Positions 1 to 19,500 of a stretch of 64,000 nucleotides of DNA are shown here, piece by piece. Positions within the stretch are counted from its first letter, which is position 1, and each line of letters starts with the position of its first letter. The translations under genes and the position numbers were made by a program. Origin of the DNA: Liolophura sinensis (taxonomy: Eukaryota; Mollusca; Polyplacophora; Chitonida; Chitonidae); contig NC_088295.1 of assembly GCF_032854445.1 (NCBI RefSeq), positions 4,900,501 through 4,964,500 on the forward strand, given 5' to 3'. A model generated the notes under the pieces. It saw nothing but the letters and a program-made list of their open reading frames with translations, was not told the origin of the DNA and made no database searches.

Positions 1-35
1 GGGGAAACCAGGAGCAGGGTGTTTATTCTCTCTCT

Positions 36-6514
<6,479 letters not shown>

Positions 6515-7250
6515 CTTTCCATACTTTACTAATCACTTGTCCAGTTTTCATCTCATTGTTCCAGACAACATAACTGAATGTCATTTTTGTGGTTTAAATA
6601 CTGTATATACTGAGTGTATAAAGTTCATTTTTTCTTAATTGTTGTCTGGCTATGTAGGATAATCCCTGATTGTTCTTGTGGCTAGCATTGGAACCCTGTC
6701 TGTTTTACTCCACATTAGTCACAGGAACCTTCGTTGTGCAAATTCCATACAATCTAGATCAGTGTAATTGTTCCTAGGCGGGCCTCGAGCACAGAAGGGA
6801 TATCTATTGTATATCAGCCATCCTATTACTGTCCTAGTCAGTTATTGCATTAGCTTAATGTAAAATGATAATAAAAGCAAAAATGGCCATATTGTGCCAT
6901 GTGGCCTGGGTAGACTTGTTGGATGTCTCTTAATAAGTAGTTATGACTTATAATGAACATGAAATAATATTGAAGAGCAATCGCAGAACTTTTTCTATAT
7001 CTGGACATTTAAGGGAGATAAATAAGATGAGTTATGGGAAGGTCAAGATATTTTACTAGGGAAAAAAAATATGCTGTGTTGAAATGAAGATCTTTTACTA
7101 GGATGAGTGAGAGAGGCTTTGTATTTATTCTGTTGTAAATCAATACATTGTTTTATGGTTTTCATATCCTTGGAATAGGTCAGCTTTTGGAAATCAGTAA
7201 CTTTTTTTTTTTCTGTGTACAAAGTCTAAATAAACTCTCATTATTTCATC
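6515..7250 (+). other. UBE2I: UBE2I 3' UTR with two candidate poly(A) signals
   Basis: After the stop codon there are canonical AATAAA hexamers at 6870-6875 and 7229-7234. Either could end the transcript, and alternative use of both would give 3' UTRs of about 380 and 740 nt. Cleavage positions are inferred. Confidence 0.55.
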
Positions 7251-10200
7251 TAGCATTTTTGCTTGCAAGTTTGTCAACCATGTTTACAGTTGGTAATTGA
7301 GCTTTGATTATTTACATGATTTAGGGGTTAAATGCCGTACTTCTTCACTTTGATGATGGCATCACATATTTGATGTCGTTATACAGGGAATATTCATAAA
7401 GCTACTTTGATATTTCATTGGTCTGTCCAAGTTCTGTGATCAGTCATATTTTGTTCTAAATGACCCGTCCTTGATACGTGATCCATTGCTCACATGATGT
7501 CCGTGGTCAATATTTTTTATCTCATGTCTGCAGCAATTGAGATTCAAAGTAAATATTATGATCTTGCTTTGTTTCTCGTCTATCCAATCAGTAAATTTCA
7601 CTGATGAGGAACTGCCATGTTAGGAATTAAATATGATCACTTCATTGTGTTTCATTATCCTGAGGATGTACGCTGCACATTACAGGTGCACTTCCCAGCT
7701 CTTCGCGAAGTTTAATTTTAGGCTGGCTCACATATTTGAGTTTGCATTTTTGAGTCCTATCACATCACTGACACCACAAGAAGACCATGGTGACAACTCA
7801 GCAAAGTCTGGAGAGGCAGGAAATACACACCAAATGACATCGGCTGAGTGGTGAATAAAAATGCTTAATAAGTAAAGGAGAATGTGCACTTTATACCAGA
7901 CTCCTCACAATTTTTTCACCAAATACTAAATTGCGTTTCCAGTGATATAAATGGTGAGAGCCTCTGGCCCGTAGGCAGCCCCAGGACATCACCTGATGGG
8001 CTGGGATAATACTTCCACTGCCTCAGCCCCCGAAAGTTTACAACATTCCGCCACTCCTGTGGGTTGTAGGTGGGAAGGTCTACTTGCAGCCAGCAGATTG
8101 TCATGGGTTTTCCCTGGAATTGCCCAGTTTCCTACCGTAATAATGCTGGCTGCTTCTGTATAAGTGGCATATTCTTGACTAGGACATGGAACACCAATCA
8201 AATCAAAATCAAGAAAAAAAAAACAAACTTTTTTTAAATCACTGCCCAACCATAATCTTAAATCATTCAAACCAAGGGACAGGGTAATGAAATTCTTCCC
8301 AGGACTTCTGGATATGTTGCCCGAAGTAATAATTGCTCCAGATATGATAAATTAATTTGTAAAAGAAGATTGGCTCATTGTAAAATTGTTTAATTCTAGA
8401 GAAACTAAGCAGACAAGGTCACAGAGGATGGTGGGTGAAGAACAAACAATATATCTTCCTGAACAATGGAGATACCATGAAAATCACCGTGTTCACTGAC
8501 ATTAGAGAATAGCCATGACAATAATGTCTATGGCAATGATGGTAAATGAAGTGTTACCACATTACCACTACCGTGACTACTCCGAGAAACAGCAGCCTGG
8601 TCATAACCAAACACAGAATGGCTCTCTGAGGCTTAACGCCACATTCACAAAAGAAACTGAAATGATACAAGTGCCATAAGTTACCTGAGCTGAAATGGTA
8701 CAATAAATTACCTGACCACCAAGACACTAAAATTCTCTGCAAACATACATCCCTCAGAAAAGCTTGAAAGCTTTCTGTGGAAAATGAGCAGAGTCGTGTC
8801 GGTTGTACCATAAACATATATCTCTATATTGGGATTGACCTGAAGCATGATACGTACATGTACCTCTACATTTAGATTAAGATGCATCACATGTATATGT
8901 GGGATAGACAGAACACTACGAGATTGGCAGGACCATCCTACACAAGCACACCTGCTCCAAATGTGTACCTCCATATGTGGATTTCTGGAAGCATCAAATA
9001 CATGTGTATCTCTACATGAAGACTGACAGGACTATCATACAAGTACCTCTACAAGTTAACTGATGGGACTATCACATGTGTACCTCTACATGATAATTTA
9101 TGAAAACATCATATGCAGGTGTACCTCTACATGTTAACTGATGGAACCATCACATATATGTACCTTCACATGTTAACTGATGGAACCAGGATGTTTATCT
9201 CTACATGGTGACTGATGGGACCATTAGATGTTTATCTTTACACAGTGACTGATGGGAACATCACGTGTAACTCCTTGACATGTTAACTGATGGAAACATT
9301 ACATGTGTATCCCTACATGTTGACTGATGGGACCATCACATATACATGTAAGTGTACTTCTACATTTACGTGTAAATGCTGTCTTGTCAGGGATCCACGC
9401 TAAAAAGCTGAGCTTGGAGCTTCACTTCAAGAAATCCTTAGTTCAAAGAGACATATTGCCATTATATTAGACATTATCTGCATAAAGTTGAGACTTTCAA
9501 ATGTCTAATGACCTGTATCTGATTCTGAGTGAACAATCAACTGTTCGGTTTTATCTGGGTTTCCCTTCGACAATCAACTTAAGTCACTATATTTAGAAGA
9601 CTGACTTTTTGACTGGATTACCTCCCCTTGTCATCTAGATGACAGCGAACTTTGAGATCTCAGACACAATATAATTGTGTTGTACTTATGTGGCCTACCA
9701 CGTACATGTAACTTGTAACATGTAGCAGTTCTGCCATACAGACCGCTTGAAATTATCACTACTTTATAATACATTATCGATAGAATGGAAGATCGTATTC
9801 GGGTTACTAGTCTTATAATGTTGCATTGTGGGAATCTTTGCACTGCCTCATTTGCATGTTATCTCATCAAGCAAACAGTTTAGATCGGTGACGTATTTCC
9901 CCTCGTAATACTCTTCATTTACATCTTTCATAAAACAGACACCCAGGAGTTTAGTCAAACGCAAAGTTCTCAATTTTGTATTTACCTCAAAAATTCTGAA
10001 TTTCTTTGGACGATATGTCCCTTTAAAGGTACATTTTAATAGCCAGTGATTTTCACCACAGTACGTGATGAGCTGCAACTTGTTTACTTCATATTAAAAA
10101 TGTCCACAAATAGGGCACGTGATTCCTAAGAGCCTGTGCGCTCCCTGTCCATATCCAGACCAGAGTTAAAGACTACTTGCTCACAGTTATAGTGCCTGAA

Positions 10201-10531
10201 ATGTTTCCTCAATACATAGTTCACTTTGCATATGATACATGTAGTCCCTGCCACTTCTTGAATACCAGTATATACTTACAAAAGGTAACCTGATTCCAAT
10301 TTGAAACAAATTTCTGACAAATAACGATGACATCATGCCATAATAAAATAATATTAAAACTGTGGTACATGTAAGTTGATCACCATGTCCATTTTAGTAG
10401 AAACTACACAGTTCTGTATAAACATGTAAACTGTCAATTTAATGCTTCAGACTGGGCTTGCTAGGATAATATGGTAATTCCTGGGCAGGAATGTAACTGT
10501 CCAACAGCCTGAGTTATGGTTCCTGTTATCT
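7251..10531. other. Intergenic region between the convergent UBE2I and E4F1 genes
   Basis: No coding region is supported in this stretch. It holds AT-rich unique sequence and the degenerate minisatellite at 8835-9345. The E4F1 3' UTR must run leftward from 10531. A possible ATTAAA signal on the minus strand lies at 10438-10443 (TTTAAT on the plus strand), but no AATAAA close to the stop was found. Confidence 0.6.
8835..9345. repeat. Degenerate minisatellite, about 38-45 bp unit
   Basis: Diverged tandem units carry the recurring strings GTACCTCTACATGTTAACTG and ATGGGACCATCACATGTG. Spacing varies and the array is old-looking. It lies in the UBE2I-E4F1 intergenic region and has no coding potential. 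Confidence 0.75.
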
Positions 10532-13500
10532 CTAAGTTGATTCTGTGCCTGTCAGAGGATCTCCAGCAGTGGTACTCTTTCCCAGGCCTGAAGGTTGTCC
10601 CTGCGTGTTGTTTTCTCCGAGGCGTTTGTCCTGGAGGATTACCTGATTGATTGAGTCTGTCACTTCCATCTGCTCCTCAGTCATCATAATGATGGTCTCC
10701 ACACATGCCTCTTCCTGGCTGACCACATCGCTGTCCTGGCTCATGGTCACAGCTTCTACATTACCACTAATCTCACTCATTGTCTCCACTTGAGCACTGC
10801 TGCCAACCTCACTCATGTTAACAGTTTGTACAACATTCCCATCCTCACTGATCCTCACAGTGTGAACACCATCCTCAGCCTGCATGATCCTCACATTTTG
10901 CACACCATTGCTATCCTTGTTTATCCTCACAGTCTGGACATCACTGCCATCCTCGTTGATCCTCACAGTCTCTACAGCACTCCCATCCTCGTTGATCCTC
11001 ACAGTCCGTACACCACTCCCTGCATCAATGATCCTCACAGTCTGTACCTGACTGTCATGGATGGCCTGAGAGCTGCTATGCATGACCCCTAGTTGGAACT
11101 CCTGGGGGTATTGATGGTCAGAGTTCATGACCACTCCCTCCACGTCATTGTCAGGGTTCATGATCAGGGCCTCTATGTCACCCTCTTCCTGGGCCATAGA
11201 GACCATGTGGGCAGGCACGGTGGCCACTGTCTGCCCAGTGTGTGGGTCCAGCACTCTCAGGTCATCGCCTGGCTCCCCGAGCACCACATACTGGGAGCCT
11301 TCCTCCAGATCCTCTGCGCTATTTAACACCATCGTCTCCTCTCCTGCTCCAGAGGCTATGATCTCCACATTCTGAATTTGATCCACAGGAATCTCAGAGG
11401 CCTGAACCACAACCAACTCTGTGGACTGTAGCAAAAACAATATCAATGAGCATACATACAAACATGAGTTTGAGACTGAAACCAGACTCTATGAATGCAC
11501 CTGTAAATAATGGGTCAGACACAGACGTAAACGCTAGTTTATTCATTTAAGACAGCTTAAGACAGTTTGGTCAAGTCTATTGGTTTACTCTGGTAGATAC
11601 AACCTTTCGATTTCTGAGAACAAAACACTATCAAATGAAACTGATCCCAGGAGGAAATAATGAAATAAACTTAAACAAATGAACTCCTCAAGTTAATGTT
11701 ACTACATCATATCAAACACATTTGTGGGATTTCAAATCAAGCAGTAAGGATTTATTATTTCCCTGATTAGAAAACATATTTCTAAGTATGCTATATCAAT
11801 AAAACTTTTTCAATGTATCATGTTCTATCATAAAGAAATGTAAAATCTAATGTTTGAGTGTGACAGCCATGACCTGAAGGTACGACTAAGACACCTACCA
11901 GTTGTCCATGTGAATCCTGGGACGCAGTGGACACAGGAAGGGTATCAGGCATGATATACTGTTGGGTGTCAGCCACCACTGAGGAGAACTCTGCCAGTAC
12001 TGTTGGGTAGCCCTCCTGAGATTTGTTTTCCCCCTGAGGGAAATACGTACAAGGCACTGAAAAACCACAACGAAATCTGCTGAAATCTGACACAATCACA
12101 CTATAAAACTTTGGGCTGTGCTGCATATTTCTAAACAAGGGATTTTACATAAAGCAGAGTCAATACGTCAGAAACTACGATAACCGTCATTATATAGGAC
12201 TAGCACTGCTTAAAACACATATCTATTACCCTAGCCTTAAAAAAGTAAAGGATGTCTGCCAGAAACTACAAATTTTTCAAATAAATTCACACCTGTTCGT
12301 ACCTGGTTTCCAATGCAGCTCAATAGAACACTTAGTCAAGAGATCTTTTGAAGAAAAACTGAATCAGTGTTAGGACCAGGAACAGTGTATATTACACACA
12401 TAACAGACTGAGATGAACTTAGGCAAGCAACAGGAATAACAGAAACGCACCAAGGGCTACCTTTTGCTTTCAGGTGTCTTCCCAAAGTGCCATGTTCGGC
12501 AAAGGCTCTGCCACAGTGCTTACACTTGAAAGGTTTTTCACCAGTATGCATTCGCACATGTCGTTGAAGAGAGCCTTTTTCACGGAAGAATTTGTGGCAC
12601 TGAAGGCATTCATAAGGCAGAACATCACTGTGGGTTCTTGAGTGAACCTTGGCAGCATTCTGAAAGGAAAACCATATTGCTTGTGTATGTTTGTTAGGCT
12701 TTCATTTGGAAATCAACAAAAAGCTATTAAACTTTATACCTGATAACAATTAAAGTTCTAAAAAAACTTACAATATTATGTGATGATTAAGCACTTTTTC
12801 TTTCTTTTTTTTATGTTTTCTGCTTTATTTTCACTTACAAGTGTGTATGGTTTTTTTAAGATATAAATAACCTACATGCAGAGACAAATAGGGCAATCAA
12901 CTGCAGCTCCTACACGGCATTGATTAGCTGTGGACATGTTAGATATAACGAGTGGGCATAAAAGAATGGGCTGTACTTTGATGCTGCATAGCTCCATTAT
13001 TCTTTCTTTAAACCCTTTCAAACTTTAGACATGCAAATGGCACGATATTGTAAATATACTGACCAGTTTTCAAGGTCATAGCTTGAGTAGTGTCTACACA
13101 GGGTTAAAATGAAAACATAGCCTCAAAAACCTGATAGCTGTCATGAGTAGACCGTGCGCTGCACCTGTGTGACACGCGTCAATCGAGTGTCGTCTGGAAA
13201 AATTGTCTGGCTCTACTGTCAGAGAAACTCTTCTGCCAGATAGGCACAAGTTTTGCTAAATCAAGATGGTTTTCTCTATGGCGGACAAGGAATTGATCGC
13301 CTTTTCAAGTAAAACAAGGTAGAACATCATTTTAAAATATCTAAAAAAAACATGAGTTTTTGACTCTATTTTGATTTTGGTCCCATGAACCAATCTTAAA
13401 GGATGAAAATGAAATTTGGTCTATATACTTAGGACATAATGCCTTTTGAGTGAGTAAATTTTTAGAAGCTGACATAAGAGGGTTTCGGAGATATTGAGTG

Positions 13501-16500
13501 TCAAAGTATGGCCCATTTTTTTATGCCCACCCTACATAACAACAGGTTTCAAAACTTTCAAGCATATTACGGTAAGCACCACAGAAGAACATTGTTGTTA
13601 TGGGAGTGGCATTCATGTAAACAGGTACGCTTTGTGAAATGGTCCATGAAACAAGGTGTGCTCTAGTTAGAAATCGCGGGTACGGTAATGCAGGAGGTAA
13701 TGTTCACTAAGTGGAGGGGTTTGTCCACTCACTGATGTTTTGAAGGTCTTCTCACAGACGTTGCACTGGAATGGACGCTCTCCACTATGGCTCTTCAGGT
13801 GCTCTCTGACATGAGAGATCCTCTTAAACAGCTTCCCACACTCTCCACACTTGTACTGTCTCTCCTCTGTGTGCACGGCCACATGTTTGGTCAGGGTGTC
13901 CCGACAGGTGAATGTCTTCTCACATTGCATGCATTTGAAAGGGCGTTCCCCTAAACACATCAGAATGACAAACTGAAGCAAAGATCTTAAAACTCAAAAG
14001 CACTTAAAACAGCTGGGTTTGAGTACAGATATTACATCTGCGCGTTACTATTACAGCTTGATTGCAGTATGTACATGCACAGATGTCTTATATACCAGTG
14101 TGTTCTTGACACAGGACATTTTTTTTTTACAAAAAGCAAATGAAATCTAATATTATAGCTGAGGATACATTGCTTACCTGTATGAGTCTTCATGTGCTGG
14201 TTGATGTAGCTCTGACCACGTAATGATTTCTGACATATCGGGCAGGTGTACACGGCCTTCTCCCCCTGGCTCATGCTGACCGAGGACACATCAGAGCCAT
14301 ACCCTTGAACCTCCAACAGCTGCTGAACAGCCAGTTTAGCATCCCTGCTGGGAGATAAACACACATCTTGTTTGACAAACCTTAGAAGATTCACGAAAAG
14401 GATGATTATGGTTTTAAGAATACCCTAAATGACCATAAATTTGCCCATGACTAACTTGCACATTTTTCCTGATTCTGAGAGTTCTACTGAGATTAGAAAC
14501 GTATTTGAGGTTTGCTTGGAACATGGGTGATATTTCCTACTGGAAAAATGTGAGTTTCAGCACCACAAATAAAATCTTGTGACATTTACATGCCTCTAAA
14601 AATGCACTGTAGTGGGTGAAATTTGAGGTCATTTAGGGTAATAAAGAAAGTTGTGCTCAAAAAGTGAGGAAAGAAAATCCATTTTTGAAGCTTATTTTTA
14701 TACCTCTTAACAACTGCTGTCTTGTGCATATTTTCCGGCAGTGGTCTGAAATGTTCAGGAATGCCGTCATCGATCAACTAACTGGAAATGAAGACTACTT
14801 AGCACCCTCTTTTCACGTTGATATCATGACTACTGGCTACTTAATTTCTCGACTGACCTGTTGCTTAGAGCCCCCTAAGAATAAAGCTGAGAAGACTTTT
14901 GTACATTTTTGTGTAAGAACACACCTGCAACTGTAACCTGCATATTACAAAATAAAGATCAAACGTTTCTTATATCCTTTCATGTCTACTGCTGGTGCAT
15001 CAGATCATGGGGTTTAGTGTACCAGTGTGTAAAGCTACCAGCGTGTACCAGTGTGTAAAGCTACATGTATGCGTATATAATATGCGTTACTATCAACAAT
15101 GATAAATGACAAATATATATCAAATGTATACATCAAATGTATATATACATGTATTTCACAAACTATAACAATAACAGCCAACCACTGTATAACACTGGTG
15201 TGGAGATTTTGATCTACATCTGTATTCTTGAGCATGGCATAGAATACCAACCAAATAAAAAAAGTCTACACCTGCAGAAACACCTGCTACACATGCTTCT
15301 GGCAGGTATGGTACAAGTGGTCTCTGTATCTTACCACCAGCGACTCATGTCACTAATGATATTGGTCATTCCTTCATAATGCAGTTCTACAACTTGTTGC
15401 CACTAGCAATTTCTGATCTGATCAAGTGCTATCATGAATTCAATCAGATGTGCAATCACAGAAGCTTATGACTCCCATCTTGTGAAGTGCTACCATGGAT
15501 TCAGACAGATGTGCAATCACAGAAGCTTGTGACCCCCATCTTGTGAAGTGCAACCATGGATTCAGACAGATGTGCAATCACAGAAACTTGTGACCCCCAT
15601 CTTGTGAAGTGCTACCATGGATTCACACAGATGTGCAATCACAGAAACTTGTGACCCCCATCTTGTGAAGTGCTACCATGGATTCACACAGATGTGCAAT
15701 CACAGAAGCTTATGACTCCCATCTTGTGAAGTGCAACCATGGATTCAGACAGATGTGCAATCACAGAAGCTTATGACTCCCATCTTGTGAAGTGCTACCA
15801 TGGATTCAGACAGATGTGCAATCACAGAAGCTTGTGACCCCCATCTTGTGAAGTGCAACCATGGATTCAGACAGATGTGCAATCACAGAAGCTTATGACT
15901 CCCATCTTGTGAAGTGCTACCATGGATTCAGACAGATGTGCAATCACAGAAGCTTGTGACCCCCATCTTGTGAAGTGCAACCATAGATTCAGACAGATGT
16001 GCAATCACAGAAGCTTGTGACTCCCATCTTGTGAAGTGCTACCATGGATTCACACAGATGTGCAATCACAGAAGCTTGTGACTCCCATCTTGTGAAGTGC
16101 AACCATGGATTCAGACAGATGTGCAATCACAGAAGCTTATGACCCCCATCTTGTGAAGTGCAACCATGGATTCAGACAGATGTGCAATCACAGAAGCTTG
16201 TGACTCCCATCTTGTGAAGTGCTACCATGGATTCACACAGATGTGCAATCACAGAAGCTTGTGACTCCCATCTTGTGAAGTGCAACCATGGATTCAGACA
16301 GATGTGCAATCACAGAAGCTTATGACCCCCATCTTGTGAAGTGCAACCATGGATTCAGACAGATGTGCAATCACAGAAGCTTATGACCCACATCTTGTGA
16401 AGTGCTACCATGGATTCACACAGACGTGCAATCATAGAAGTGTATGGCCCCCATCTTGTGAAGTCCTAACATGGGTGAAGAGAAATCCTGTGCTTTAAGC

Positions 16501-19500
16501 AATCTGTTCATACAACTCAGCTGGGCACAGAGAGAAACCTAGCTACTAATTACCTACCTGAGTGTTTTCTCTGAAGTGGCAGCTGTACTATCATTGGGTA
16601 CCTGAGCAATGGTGACAACGGGCCCCTGATGGGTCTAAAACACAGCAAATATATTGTACACTATTTATTTGATCAGTGTTTAATACACTACTCACGAATT
16701 TTTCGCCTGCTTATAGCAGTCAGGTTTGTGGGTTGAGGAAACCATATTGTCTAAAGAAACCACCGTCCTTTGTCAGATCCCTGACAAACTTCCTGACTTA
16801 AAGCCGCAGCTGAGACAGTGAGAGCTGAACTTTAGCAAAAAAACTGTGCCCGACAGTCGCAGCTAACCAGTGCTTGAACAGTCTGAGTCAGCAAGGGCCC
16901 CAAGTCACACTAAATCATCCCCCAAACAGATAGGTACTGGACTGGATATGGCACTTAATACTCACATTTGCCTTATTTGTGTGGGTCACACTAAGCTGTT
17001 CAGCCAGTCAGCTACTTCACCAGTTATTCTTTAAATAACCCTTTTGTGTCAATACTGTTAAAAGACTGCAGCAAATGGTTTCTGGGTAAATGGTGTAACA
17101 TGTAGGAATGAAAGTGCAACATGTAGGAATGAAAGTGTTTAAGGTGATACATGTATGTATCAGTATCTAAAGTGCCTGGACAATATGACATAACTCACAA
17201 ATCTGATAAATCAGATGGTGTCAATCTGATTTGTAAGACAATGTTACATGTATCATACAAACTTGGTGACACTGAATGTACTTCTTAACAGAGGAGCAGC
17301 CTTGACCTCACCTTTTGGACATGTATATTCTGTTTATGGTGAAGCAGTTGGTCTTGTGAGTCGGCCACATAGTGACACAGTTCACAGCGGAACGAGGTAT
17401 CAGCCAGGTGCAGGCGTAAATGTGATTTGAGATCCTCCACACTGCCACAACTCAATCTACACACCTAGCCAGACAAGCAGAAACCAGAAATTAATATCTC
17501 CATATATCTTCATGTATCTTAATATATTCATAATATCTTAGCATATAAATGGCAGCCTCTTTGTAAAAACACTGTTGGTCATTTTTATGTATGGCATGTT
17601 TTACAAGGCATTGAGAGGACACCTATACCTCACCTCATGGAGCAGTTCATAAAACTGCATAATGTTCGAAAAAGAAGTGATACATTTAAATACTGACCTC
17701 TACAACAAAATAAAGTAGAATGATGTTATCCATTAATTAAGCACTGCTAATGTCATGCCATTAAATCAACAGTGATTAAGTGCTTAGGGTTTAACACCGT
17801 ACTTAGGGTTTAACATCGTCTTATGACGATGGACTCCTTGGAGTGCATGCACGTGTAGTTTGCCTCCTTGTTGTAGGACAGATTTCCGCTGCTCTTTCAT
17901 CTAGTGCAACTTCACTGAGACCACTTAAGGCAAGTAAGCCCCCCAACCAAGTCACTGTGGACTATGGCCTTTGATATGCAAATCGTGTACCATCGGTGGT
18001 AATTGCAACCCTGTGAATGGTTCAGCAAATGTTGAGCATTTGTACTAAAAAACTCATTGGAGCGGTCTTTGATATGCAAATCACTAGCTACAGTTGGCTC
18101 TCCTTGTACTATGGGTGGCCGCTGCAATCATATGATTGGCTGATACTCAGATGATAAAGTCACTGCCTACATGGATGGTTTAAACATTCCGTAGCAGTCT
18201 AAGAAGGCACATGCTTCAGCTATTGTCATAGGATCCTAGCAGTAATGTGGAAAGCTTTTTACAGATAATGTGTGTACCAGAGATAATGAAATCCAACAAT
18301 TAAATGTAGGTAAACTATGAAATTCTATACACCTGATAAAATAGCTAGAGAGACAATAAGCTTCTCTAGATGTATATGTTTGAATAAGAAACTGTAGCCC
18401 AACATGAACGAAACCTGTGCTTACAGGAGAACAGAGTCAGTCAACAAAACTGAAAAATGATTACACATCTGGCAAAATTGCCCGACACACAAGAGAAAAA
18501 AGATCTCTTATCAGCCTAGTTTGTAAGTGCAGACATGATCAATGTTAAGTATTGGGTATTTGGATGAAAAAAACGAGAGAGATGGACGAAGTACAGCTTA
18601 CCCTACAGGCGTTCTCTGGCAGTTGCACAGGCATGGTTAAGATAGTCTTCTCCTCAGAAGCGTCTATAACTTCCTCTCCTAATTCAACAGAATCCCTCTT
18701 CTGAAATTATACATTGTCCACATGACACATACACTCTATGCAGATCTACAACTTCATGATGCCTGCTATATGAGTCATTATATGCATAGTTGTCCCCCTT
18801 AATGAATGTGCAGAGGTAAAGGATGAAATTCAAGCCGTTGCTGTTGCTCCCAACTCTCCTCATCACACCAACACACCAATTAACAGATTTACCACTATCC
18901 AACCCTTCTACCAGCAGCCACGTTACCAGTCGTTCCTCAATGTGTATCTCATTGTAGAGCTACTGTTTTATCACTTGCCGTGTTTATCTCCGGATTTACG
19001 GACGCCCCCTCTTTCTCTCCTTGGCTGTCCTCTACATCAGCCTCCTCGGCCCCTTTCCCACCCTTCTCCTCCTCACCTCTCTCTGCGGTTACCTGGAGGT
19101 TGACAGATGGCCCTTGTACACTTCCAGGTGCTTTTTCATCTATGGGTGCTGGGTGTTCAAAGCCCCATCTCTTTCCATACCTTGGAAGGTCTGTGTCCGA
19201 CTTATTTCTACATGGAGTTCTGTAAGCGGAGGTTAGCATGTACAAGTATGTGACCCTAAACAGCAGCCATCAGCAGGAGAGAGCCTACTTATAATGGTCT
19301 TAAAAACACCTGTATGCATCTTACATGAGACTCACTGGTTTAGCTACAGTTTTTCGTCAGGATGTATCACAGGTAAGTGGCAAATGATGGTGGTCTCCCC
19401 AGGGCTCTGTGTAGTTTTCTCCACCCAAAGACTTCATATTGTTCAGTACATTGAGTTGGGCTCAAATGAACAAATAATTTTACATCTGATTCAAAATCAG

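Noticed and set aside
10790-11375. Plus-strand open frames opposite the E4F1 last exon
   Set aside because: They are shadows of the repetitive coding exon; the minus frame carries the conserved protein with correct splice phase.
12293-12318. A 26-nt microexon between E4F1 exons 13 and 14
   Set aside because: It was considered to fix the phase if exon 14 began at 12033. Using the better acceptor TTTTTCAG with exon start 12056 fixes the phase and restores the zinc-binding Cys (KVPC).
15412-16455. CRISPR array
   Set aside because: Units are contiguous with no unique spacers, and the context is a eukaryotic intron. The same holds for the other arrays.
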